This document shows positions 24,414 through 35,555 of a DNA stretch of 64,000 bases, piece after piece. How positions within the stretch are numbered: position 1 is the first letter of the stretch; every line of letters starts with the position of its first letter. Both the position numbers and the translations under genes were made by a program. Origin of the DNA: Hydractinia symbiolongicarpus (Eukaryota; Cnidaria; Hydrozoa; Anthoathecata; Hydractiniidae); NCBI RefSeq assembly GCF_029227915.1, contig NC_079887.1:17855650-17919649 (forward strand). The letters run 5' to 3'. A model generated the notes under the pieces. It saw nothing but the letters and a program-made list of their open reading frames with translations. It ran no database searches and was not told the origin of the DNA.

Positions 24414-27400
24414 CCTGCGCAGGCACGTGAAACCACGTGATTTGCGTGTAAGGCTCTTTTTAGGCATCAAAATGCCATATTACGGCATTTAGAGGCCTGT
24501 GCGCGTAGTTTATTGTGTTTTAAAGACATGGCGCAATGGATAACGATTTGGGACGTCGTAGTCTATAGAGAGTGGCAAGGTTAGACCAATGGTAACCTGC
24601 GCAGGCACGTGAAACCACGTGATTTACGTGTAAGGCCTTTATCAGGTGTCAAAAGGCCATATTACAGTCATTAGAGGCCTGTGCGCGTAGTTCACTGTGT
24701 TTTAAAGACATGGCGCAATGGAAAACGATTTGGGACGTCATAGTCTATAGAGAGTGGCAAGGTTAGACCAATGGTAACCTGCGCAGGCACGTGAAACCAC
24801 GTGATTTACGTGTAAGGCCTTTATTAGGTGTCAAAAGGCATATTACGGTCTTCAGAGGCCTGTAAGAGTAGTTGACGGTGTTATTAAGCCTAGGCGCAAT
24901 GGAAAACGACTTGGGAAGTCGTAGTCCATTGAGAGTGGAGGGATTAGACGAATGGTAAACAGCGCAGGCACGTAGAACCACGTGCTTTACGTGTAAGGAT
25001 TTTATTAGACATCAAAAAGCCATATTACAGTGTTTAGAGGCCTGTGCGCGTAGTTGACTGTGTTTTAAAGACATGACGCAGTGGAAAACGATTTGGGACG
25101 TCGTAGTGCGTTGAGAGTGTAAGGATTAGACCAATGGTAACATGCGCAGGCACGTGAAACCACGTGATTTACGTGTAAGGCTTTTATTAAGTGTCAAAAG
25201 GCATATTACTGCCTTCAGAGGCCTGTAAGAGTAGTTGACGGTGTTATTAAGCCTAGGCGCAATGGAAAACGACTTGGGAAGTCGTAGTCCATTGAGAGTG
25301 GAGGGATTAGACGAATGGTAAACAGCGCAGGCACGTGGAATCACGTGCTTTACGTGTAAGGATTTTATTAGACATCAAAAAGCCATATTACAGTGTTTAG
25401 AGGCCTGTGCGCGTAGTTGACTGTGTTTTAAAGACATGACGCAGTGGAAAACAATTTGGGACTTCGTAGTGCGTTGAGAGTGTAAGGATTAGACCAATGG
25501 TAACATGCGCAGGCACGTGAAACCACGTGATTTACGTGTAAGGCTTTTATTAAGTGTCAAAAGGCATATTACTGCCTTCAGAGGCCTGTAAGAGTAGTTG
25601 ACGGTGTTATTAAGCCTAGGCGCAATGGAAAACGACTTGGGAAGTCGTAGTCCATTGAGAGTGGAGGGATTAGACGAATGGTAAACAGCGCAGGCACGTG
25701 GAACCACGTGCTTTTCGTGTAAGGATTTTATTAGACATCAAAAAGCCATATTACAGTGTTTAGAGGCCTGTGCGCGTAGTTGACTGTGTTTTAAAGACAT
25801 GACGCAGTGGAAAACAATTTGGGACTTCGTAGTGCGTTGAGAGTGTAAGGATTAGACCAATGGTAACATGCGCAGGCACGTGAAACCACGTGATTTACGT
25901 GTAAGGCTTTTATTAAGTGTCAAAAGGCATATTACTGCCTTCAAAGACCTGTAAGAGTAGTTGACGGTGTTATTAAGCCTAGGCGCAATGGAAAACGACT
26001 TGGGAAGTCGTAGTCCATTGAGAGTGGAGGGATTAGACGAATGGTAAACAGCGCAGGCACGTGGAACCACGTGCTTTAAGTGAAAGGCCCTTACTAGCTG
26101 TCAAAAGGCCATTTTACGGTCTTTAGAGGTCTGTAAGCGTAGTTGACGGTGTTATAAAGCCATGGCGCAATGGAGAACGACTTGGGAAGTCTTAGTCCAT
26201 TGAGAGTGGAAAGATTAGACCATTGTTAAACAGCGCAGGCATGTGGAACCACGTGCTTTACGTGTAAGGCCTTTATTAGGCATCAAAAGGCCATATTACA
26301 GTGTCTAGAGGCCTGTAAGCGTAGTTGACTGTGTTTTAAAGACATGACGCAGTGGAAAACAACTTGGGACGTCGTAGTCCATTGACAGTGAAAGGATTAG
26401 ACCAATGGTAACCTGCGAAGGCACGTGGAATTACGTGATTTATGTGTAAGGCCTTTATTAGGCAGCAAAAGGCCATATTACAGCGTTTAGAGGCCTGTAA
26501 GCGTAGTTGACTGTGTTTTAAAGACATGACGCAATGGAAAACAATTTGGGACGTCGTAGTCTATAGAGAGTGGAAAGATTAGACCAATGGTAACCTGCAC
26601 AGGCACGTGAAACCACGTGATTTACTTGTAAGGCTCTTTTTAGGCATCAAAATGCTATTTTACGGTCTTTAGAGGTCTGTAAGCGTAGTTGACGGTGTTA
26701 TAAAGCCATGGCGCAATGGAAAACAACTTGGGAAGTCTTAGTCCATTGAGAGTGGAAGGATTAGACCATTGTTAAACAGCGCACGCATGTGGAACCACGT
26801 GCTTTACGTGTAAGGCCTTTATTAGGCATCAAAAGGCCATATTACAGTGTTTAGAGGCCTGTAAGCGTAGTTGACTGTGTTTTAAAGCCATGGCGCAATG
26901 GAAAACGACTTGGGAAGTCTTAGTCCAACGAGAGTGGAAAGATTGGACCAATATTAACCTGCGCAGGCACGTGAAACCACGTGATTTACGTGTAAGGCTT
27001 TTATTAAGTGTCAAAAGGCATATTACTGCCTTCAGAGGCCTGTTAGAGTAGTTGACGGTGTTATTAAGCCTAGGCGCAATGGAAAACGACTTGGGAAGTC
27101 GTAGTCCATTGAGAGTGGAGGGATTAGACGAATGGTAAACAGCGCAGGCACGTGGAACCACGTGCTTTACGTGTAAGGATTTTATTAGACATCAAAAAGC
27201 CATATTACAGTGTTTAGAGGCCTGTGCGCGTAGTTGACTGTGTTTTAAAGACATGACGCAGCGGAAAACAATTTGGGACTTCGTAGTGCGTTGAGAGTGT
27301 AAGGATTAGACCAATGGTAACATGCACAGGCACGTGAAACCACGTGATTAACGTGTAAGGCTTTTATTAAGTGTCAAAAGGCATATTACTGCCTTCAGAG

Positions 27401-27581
27401 GCCTGTAAGAGTAGTTGACGGTTTTATTAAGCCTAGGCGCAATGGAAAACGACTTGGGAAGTCGTAGTCCATTGAGAGTGGAGGGATTAGACGAATGGTA
27501 AACAGCGCAGGCACGTGGAACCACGTGCTTTAAGTGAAAGGCCCTTACTAGCTGTCAAAAGGCCATTTTACGGTCTTTAGA
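24414..27581. repeat. HOR block R, copy 2 (extra dimer, patched)
   Basis: Matches 5910-8531. Two edits distinguish it. First, the 363-bp dimer unit present at 6259, 6622 and 6985 is present one extra time (24763, 25126, 25489, 25852). Second, about 26400-26880 carries block S monomers (CGAAGGCACGTGGAATTACG, ATGCTATTTTACGG, GCGCACGCATGTGG) in place of the monomers at about 7530-7830. After GATTGGACCAATATTAACC it returns to block R at offset 19050. Confidence 0.85.
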
Positions 27582-30490
27582 GGTCTGTAAGCGTAGCTGA
27601 CGGTGTTATAAAGCCATGGCGCAATGGAGAACGACTTGGGAAGTCTTAGTCCATTGAGAGTGGAAGGATTAGACCATTGTTAAATAGCGCAGGCATGTGG
27701 AACCACGTGCTTTACGTGTAAGGCCTTTATTAGGCATCAAAAGGCCATATTACAGTGTTTAGAGGCCTGTAAGCGTAGTTGACTGTGTTTTAAAGACATG
27801 ACGCAGTGGAAAACAACTTGGGACGTCGTAGTCCATTGGCAGTGAAAGGATTAGACCAATGGTAACCTGCGAAGGCACGTGGAACCACGTGAAGGCTTTT
27901 ATTAAGCATCAAAAGGCCATATTACAGTCTTTACAGGCCTGTGCGCGTAGTTGACTGTGTTTTAAAGACTTGGCGCAATGGAAAAAGACTTGGTACGTCG
28001 TAGTCTAATGAGAGTTGAAGGACTAGACCAATGATAACCTGCACAGGCACGTGGAACTACGTGATTTATGTGTAAGGCCTTTATTAGGCAGCAAAAGGCC
28101 ATATTACAGCGTTTAGAGGCCTGTAAGCGTAGTTGACTGTGTTTTAAAGACATGACGCAATGGAAAACAACTTAGGACGTCGTAGTCTATAGAGAGTGGA
28201 AAGATTAGACCAATGGTAACCTGCGCAGGCACGTGAAACCACGTAATATACGTGTAAGGCCTTTATTAGGTGTCAAAAGGCATATTACGGCCTTCAGAGG
28301 CCTGTAAGAGTAGTTGACGGTGTTATTAAGCCTAGGCGCAATGGAAATCTACTTGGTACGTCGTAGTCCATTGAGAGTGGAAGGATTAGACCAATGGTAG
28401 CCAGCGCAAGCACGTGGAACCACGTGATTTATGTGTAAGGCCTTTATTAGGCAGCAAAAGGCCATATTACAGCGTTTAGAGGCCTGTAAGCGTAGTTGAC
28501 TGTGTTTTAAAGACATGACGCAATGGAAAACGATTTGGGACGTCGTAGTCTATAGAGAGTGGAAAGATTAGACCAATGGTAACCTGCGCAGGCACGTGAA
28601 ACCACGTAATTTACGTGTAAGGCTCCTTTTAGGCATCAAAATGCCATTTTACGGTCTTTAGAGGTCTGTAAGCGTAGTTGACGGTGTTATAAAGCCATGG
28701 CGCAATGGAAAACGACTTGGGAAGTCTTAGTCTATTGAGAGTGGAAGGATTAGACCATTGTTAAACAGCGCAGGCATGTGGAACCACGTGCTTTACGTGT
28801 AAGGCCTTTATTAGGCATCAAAAGGCCATATTACAGTGTTTAGAGGCCTGTAAGCGTAGTTGACTGTGTTTTAAAGACATGACGCAGTGGAAAACAACTT
28901 GGGACGTCGTAGTCCATTGACAGTGAAAGGATTAGACCAATGGTAACCTGCGCAGGCACGTGAAACCACGTGATTTACGTGTAAGGCTCTTTTTAGGCAT
29001 CAAAATGCCATATTACGGCGTTTAGAGGCCTTTGCGCGTAGTTCATTGCGTTTTAAAGACATGGCGCAATGGATAACGATTTGGGACGTCGTAGTCTATA
29101 GAGAGTGGCAAGGTTAGACCAATGGTAACCTGCGCAGGCGCGTGAAACCACGTGATTTACGTGTAAGGCTTTTATTAAGTGTCAAAAGGCATATTACGGC
29201 CTTCAGAGGCCTGTAAGAGTAGTTGACGGTGTTATTAAGCCTAGGCACAATGGAAAACGACTTGGTACGTCGTAGTCTGTGGATGGTGGAAGGATTAGAC
29301 CAATGGTAACCAGCGCAAGCACGTGCAACCACGTGATTTATGTGTAAGGCCTTTATTAGGCAGCAAAAGGCCATATTACAGCGTTTAGAGGACTGTAAGC
29401 GTAGTTGACTGTGTTTTAAAGACATGACACAATGGAAAACGATTTGGGACGTCGTAGTCTATAGAGAGTGGAAAGATTAGACCAATGGTAATCTGCGCAG
29501 GCACGTGAAACCACGTGATTTACGTGTAAGGCCTTTATTAGACATCAAAAAGCCATATTACAGTGTTTAGAGGCCTGTGCGCGTAGTTGACTGTGTTTTA
29601 AAGACATGACGCAGTGGAAAACGATTTGGGACTTCGTAGTGCGTTGAGAGTGTAAGGATTAGACCAATGGTAACATGCACAGGCACGTGAAACCACGTGA
29701 TTTACGTGTAAGGCTTTTATTAAGTGTCAAAAGGCATACTACGGCCTTCAGAGGCCTGTAAGAGTAGTTGACGGTGTTATTAAGGCTAGGCGCAATGGAA
29801 AACGACTTGGTACGTCGTAGTCTATTGATGGTGGAAGGATTAGACCAATGGTAACCAGGGCAAGCACGTGGAACCACGTGATTTAAGTGAAAGGCCCTTA
29901 CTAGCTGTCAATGGCCATTTTACGGTCTTTAGAGGTCTGTAAGAGTAGTTGACGGTGTTATAACGCCATGGCGCAATGGAAAACGACTTGGGAAGTCTTA
30001 GTCCATTGAGAGTGGAAGGATTAGACCATTGTTAAACAGCGCAGGCATGTGGAACCACGTGCTTTACGTGTAAGGCCTTTATTAGACATCAAAAGGCCAT
30101 ATTACAGTGTTTAGAGGCCTGTAAGTGTAGTTGACTGTGTTTTAAAGACATGACGCAGTGGAAAACAACTTGGGACGTCGTAGTCCATTGACAGCGAAAG
30201 GATTAGACCAATGGTAACCTGCGAAGGCACGTGGAACCACGTGATTTACGTACAAGGCTTTTATTAAGCATCAAAAGGCCATATTACAGTCTTTACTGGC
30301 CTGTGCGCGTAGTTGACTGTGTTTTAAAGACTTGGCGCAATGGAAAAAGACTTGGGACGTCGTAGTCTAATGAGAGTTGAAGGACTAGATCAATGGTAAC
30401 CTGCGCAGGCACGTGGAACTACGTGATTTATGTGTAAGGCCTTTATTAGGCAGCAAAAGGCCATATTACAGCGTTTAGAGGCCTGTAAGC
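27582..30490. repeat. Block P relative, copy 4
   Basis: Tracks 1-2909 at constant offset 27581 with no net indel, so it keeps the two monomers that the copies at 8532 and 32477 each lost. It lacks private variants shared by copies 1 and 3 (it reads CCATATTACAGC, not CCATTATACAGC), so it branches earlier. Similarity stops near 30490 at GTAGTTTCCTGTG. Confidence 0.88.
27764..27935. repeat. 172-bp monomer with 10-bp deletion (copy 6 of 7)
   Basis: Same junction as at 183-354, in block P copy 4. Confidence 0.9.
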
Positions 30491-31005
30491 GTAGTTTCCT
30501 GTGTTTTAAAGCCATGGCGCAATGGAAAACCACTTGGGAAGTCTTAGTCCAATGAGAGTGGAAAGATTGGACCAATATTAACCTGCGCAGGCACGTGAAA
30601 CCACGTGATTTACGTGTAAGGCTTTTATTAAGTGTCAAAAGGCATATTACTGCCTTCAGAGGCCTGTTAGAGTAGTTGACGGTGTTATTAAGCCTAGGCG
30701 CAATGGAAAACGACTTGGGAAGTCGTAGTCCATTGAGAGTGGAGGGATTAGACGAATGGTAAACAGCGCAGGCACGTGGAACCACGTGCTTTACGTGTAA
30801 GGATTTTATTAGACATCAAAAAGCCATATTACAGTGTTTAGAGGCCTGTGCGCGTAGTTGACTGTGTTTTAAAGACATGACGCAGCGGAAAACAATTTGG
30901 GACTTCGTAGTGCGTTGAGAGTGTAAGGATTAGACCAATGGTAACATGCACAGGCACGTGAAACCACGTGATTAACGTGTAAGGCTTTTATTAAGTGTCA
31001 AAAGG
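29735..31005. repeat. 1271-bp tandem duplication, unit 1
   Basis: Seven monomers. The unit joins the tail of block P copy 4 to a block R piece (GATTGGACCAATATTAACC) at about 30490. Private words are GGCATACTACGG, GTAACCAGGGCAAG, GTAAGTGTAG, GACAGCGAAAGG, CTTTACTGGCC and GTAGTTTCCTGTG. Every one of these recurs 1271 bp later. Confidence 0.9.
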
Positions 31006-32276
31006 CATACTACGGCCTTCAGAGGCCTGTAAGAGTAGTTGACGGTGTTATTAAGGCTAGGCGCAATGGAAAACGACTTGGTACGTCGTAGTCTATTGAT
31101 GGTGGAAGGATTAGACCAATGGTAACCAGGGCAAGCACGTGGAACCACGTGATTTAAGTGAAAGGCCCTTACTAGCTGTCAATGGCCATTTTACGGTCTT
31201 TAGAGGTCTGTAAGAGTAGTTGACGGTGTTATAACGCCATGGCGCAATGGAAAACGACTTGGGAAGTCTTAGTCCATTGAGAGTGGAAGGATTAGACCAT
31301 TGTTAAACAGCGCAGGCATGTGGAACCACGTGCTTTACGTGTAAGGCCTTTATTAGACATCAAAAGGCCATATTACAGTGTTTAGAGGCCTGTAAGTGTA
31401 GTTGACTGTGTTTTAAAGACATGACGCAGTGGAAAACAACTTGGGACGTCGTAGTCCATTGACAGCGAAAGGATTAGACCAATGGTAACCTGCGAAGGCA
31501 CGTGGAACCACGTGATTTACGTACAAGGCTTTTATTAAGCATCAAAAGGCCATATTACAGTCTTTACTGGCCTGTGCGCGTAGTTGACTGTGTTTTAAAG
31601 ACTTGGCGCAATGGAAAAAGACTTGGGACGTCGTAGTCTAATGAGAGTTGAAGGACTAGATCAATGGTAACCTGCGCAGGCACGTGGAACTACGTGATTT
31701 ATGTGTAAGGCCTTTATTAGGCAGCAAAAGGCCATATTACAGCGTTTAGAGGCCTGTAAGCGTAGTTTCCTGTGTTTTAAAGCCATGGCGCAATGGAAAA
31801 CCACTTGGGAAGTCTTAGTCCAATGAGAGTGGAAAGATTGGACCAATATTAACCTGCGCAGGCACGTGAAACCACGTGATTTACGTGTAAGGCTTTTATT
31901 AAGTGTCAAAAGGCATATTACTGCCTTCAGAGGCCTGTTAGAGTAGTTGACGGTGTTATTAAGCCTAGGCGCAATGGAAAACGACTTGGGAAGTCGTAGT
32001 CCATTGAGAGTGGAGGGATTAGACGAATGGTAAACAGCGCAGGCACGTGGAACCACGTGCTTTACGTGTAAGGATTTTATTAGACATCAAAAAGCCATAT
32101 TACAGTGTTTAGAGGCCTGTGCGCGTAGTTGACTGTGTTTTAAAGACATGACGCAGCGGAAAACAATTTGGGACTTCGTAGTGCGTTGAGAGTGTAAGGA
32201 TTAGACCAATGGTAACATGCACAGGCACGTGAAACCACGTGATTAACGTGTAAGGCTTTTATTAAGTGTCAAAAGG
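31006..32276. repeat. 1271-bp tandem duplication, unit 2
   Basis: Adjacent copy of 29735-31005 carrying all of its private variants. It ends where GGCGTATTACTGCC replaces GGCATACTACGG. Confidence 0.9.
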
Positions 32277-32476
32277 CGTATTACTGCCTTCAGAGGCCTG
32301 TAAGAGTAGTTGACGGTGTTATTAAGCCTAGGCGCAATGGAAAACGACTTGGGAAGTCGTAGTCCATTGAGAGTGGAGGGATTAGACGAATGGTAAACAG
32401 CGCAGGCACGTGGAACCACGTGCTTTAAGTGAAAGGCCCTTACTAGCTGTCAAAAGGCCATTTTACGGTCTTTAGA
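32277..32476. repeat. Tail of block R before the fifth P-type start
   Basis: About one monomer matching 8331-8531 and 27381-27581, ending in GGCCCTTACTAGCTG. The R tail followed by the P start therefore occurs three times (8531/8532, 27581/27582, 32476/32477) and is an ancestral R-to-P junction. Confidence 0.85.
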
Positions 32477-32658
32477 GGTCTGTAAGCGTAGCTGACGGTG
32501 TTATAAAGCCATGGCGCAATGGAGAACGACTTGGGAAGTCTTAGTCCATTGAGAGTGGAAGGATTAGACCATTGTTGAATAGCGCAGGCATGTGGAACCA
32601 CGTGCTTTACGTGTAAGGCCTTTATTAGGCATCAAAAGGCCATATTACAGTGTTTAGA

Positions 32659-32830
32659 GGCCTGTAAGCGTAGTTGACTGTGTTTTAAAGACATGACGCA
32701 GTGGAAAACAACTTGGGACGTCGTAGTCCATTGGCAGTGAAAGGATTAGACCAATGGTAACCTGCGAAGGCACGTGGAACCACGTGAAGGCTTTCATTAA
32801 GCATCAAAAGGCCATATTACAGTCTTTACA
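32659..32830. repeat. 172-bp monomer with 10-bp deletion (copy 7 of 7)
   Basis: Same junction as at 183-354, with an extra T-to-C change (GGCTTTCATTAAG). Confidence 0.9.
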
Positions 32831-35373
32831 GGCCTGTGCGCGTAGTTGACTGTGTTTTAAAGACTTGGCGCAATGGAAAAAGACTTGGTACGTCGTAGTC
32901 TAATGAGAGTTGAAGGACTAGACCAATGATAACCTGCACAGGCACGTGGAACTACGTGATTTATGTGTAAGGCCTTTATTAGGCAGCAAAAGGCCATATT
33001 ACAGCGTTTAGAGGCCTGTAAGCGTAGTTGACTGTGTTTTAAAGACATGACGCAATGGAAAACAACTTAGGACGTCGTAGTCTATAGAGAGTGGAAAGAT
33101 TAGACCAATGGTAACCTGCGCAGGCACGTGAAACCACGTGATATACGTGTAAGGCCTTTATTAGGTGTCAAAAGGCATATTACGGCCTTCAGAGGCCTGT
33201 AAGAGTAGTTGACAGTGTTATTAAGCCTAGGCGCAATGGAAAACTACTTGGTACGTCGTAGTCCATTGAGAGTGGAAGGATTAGACCAATGGTAGCCAGC
33301 GCAAGCACGTGGAACCACGTGATTTATGTGTAAGGCCTTTATTAGGCAGCAAAAGGCCATATTACAGCGTTTAGAGGCCTGTAAGCGTAGTTGACTGTGT
33401 TTTAAAGACATGACGCAATGGAAAACGATTTGGGACGTCGTAGTCTATAGAGAGTGGAAAGATTAGACCAATGGTAACCTGCGCAGGCACGTGAAACCAC
33501 GTGATTTACGTGTAAGGCTCTTTTTAGGCATCAAAATGCCATATTACGGCGTTTAGAGGCCTTTGCGCGTAGTTCATTGCGTTTTAAAGACATGGCGCAA
33601 TGGATAACGATTTGGGACGTCGTAGTCTATAGAGAGTGGCAAGGTTAGACCAATGGTAACCTGCGCAGGCGCGTGAAACCACGTGATTTACGTGTAAGGC
33701 TTTTATTAAGTGTCAAAAGGCATATTACGGCCTTCAGAGGCCTGTAAGAGTAGTTGACGGTGTTATTAAGCCTAGGCGCAATGGAAAACGACTTGGTACG
33801 TCGTAGTCTGTTGATGGTGGAAGGATTAGACCAATGGTAACCAGCGCAAGCACGTGAAACCACGTGATTTATGTGTAAGGCCTTTATTAGGCAGCAAAAG
33901 GCCATATTACAGCGTTTAGAGGCCTGTAAGCGTAGTTGACTGTGTTTTAAAGACATGACGCAATGGAAAACGATTTGGGACGTCGTAGTCTATAGAGAGT
34001 GGAAAGATTAGACCAATGGTAACCTGCGCAGGCACGTGAAACCACGTGATTTACGTGTAAGGCCTTTATTAGACATCAAAAAGCCATATTACAGTGTTTA
34101 GAGGCCTGTGCGCGTAGTTGACTGTGTTTTAAAGACATGACGCAGTGGAAAACGATTTGGGACTTCGTAGTGCGTTGAGAGTGTAAGGATTAGACCAATG
34201 GTAACATGCACAGGTACGTGAAACCACGTGATTTACGTGTAAGGCTTTTATTAAGTGTCAAAAGGCATACTACGGCCTTCAGAGGCCTGTAAGAGTAGTT
34301 GACGGTGTTATTAAGGCTAGGCGCAATGGAAAACGACTTGGTACGTCGTAGTCTATTGATGGTGGAAGGATTAGACCAATGGTAACCAGCGCAAGCACGT
34401 GGAACCACGTGATTTAAGTGAAAGGCCCTTACTAGCTGTCAATGGCCATTTTACGGTCTTTAGAGGTCTGTAAGAGTAGTTGACGGTGTTATAACGCCAT
34501 GGCGCAATGGAAAACGACTTGGGAAGTCTTAGTCCATTGAGAGTGGAAGGATTAGACCATTGTTAAACAGCGCAGGCATGTGGAACCACGTGCTTTACGT
34601 GTAAGGCCTTTATTAGACATCAAAAGGCCATATTACAGTGTTTAGAGGCCTGTAAGCGTAGTTGACTGTGTTTTAAAGACATGACGCAGTGGAAAACAAC
34701 TTGGGACGTCGTAGTCCATTGACAGTGAAAGGATTAGACCAATGGTAACCTGCGAAGGCACGTGGAACCACGTGATTTACGTACAAGGCTTTTATTAAGC
34801 ATCAAAAGGCCATATTACAGTCTTTACAGGCCTGTGCGCGTAGTTGACTGTGTTTTAAAGACTTGGCGCAATGGAAAAAGACTTGGGACGTCGTAGTCTA
34901 ATGAGAGTTGAAGGACTAGATCAATGGTAACCTGCGCAGGCACGTGGAACTACGTGATTTATGTGTAAGGCCTTTATTAGGCAGCAAAAGGCCATATTAC
35001 AGCGTTTAGAGGCCTGTAAGCGTAGTTGACTGTGTTTTAAAGACATGACGCAATGGAAAACAACTTGGGACGTCGTAGTCTATAGAGAGTGGAAAGATTA
35101 GACCAATGGTAACCTGCGAGGCACGTGAAACCATGTGATTTACGTGTAAGGCTCTTTTTAGGCATCAAAATGCCATTTTACGGTCTTTAGAGGTCTGTAA
35201 GCGTAGTTGACGGTGTTATAAAGCCATGGCGCAATGGAAAACGACTTGGGAAGTCTTAGTCTATTGAGAGTGGAAGGATTAGACCATTGTTAAAAAGCGC
35301 AGGCATGTGAAACCACGTGCTTTACGTGTAAGGCCTTTATTAGGCATCAAAAGGCCATATTACAGTGTTTAGA

Positions 35374-35555
35374 GGCCTGTAAGCGTAGTTGACTGTGTTT
35401 TAAAGACATGACTCAGTGGAAAACAACTTGGGACGTCGTAGTCCATTGACAGTGAAAGGATTAGACCAATGGTAACCTGCGCAGGCACGTGAAACCACGT
35501 GATTTACGTGTAAGGCTCTTTTTAGGCATCAAAATGCCATATTACGGCGTTTAGA
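35374..35555. repeat. ACTCAGTGG-variant monomer (swap site, unit 1 side)
   Basis: A 182-bp monomer with the private word GACTCAGTGG at 35410. It immediately precedes the first 3715-bp unit. The same monomer precedes the third unit (42804-42985), but a different monomer occupies the equivalent site before the second unit (39089-39270). Confidence 0.85.
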
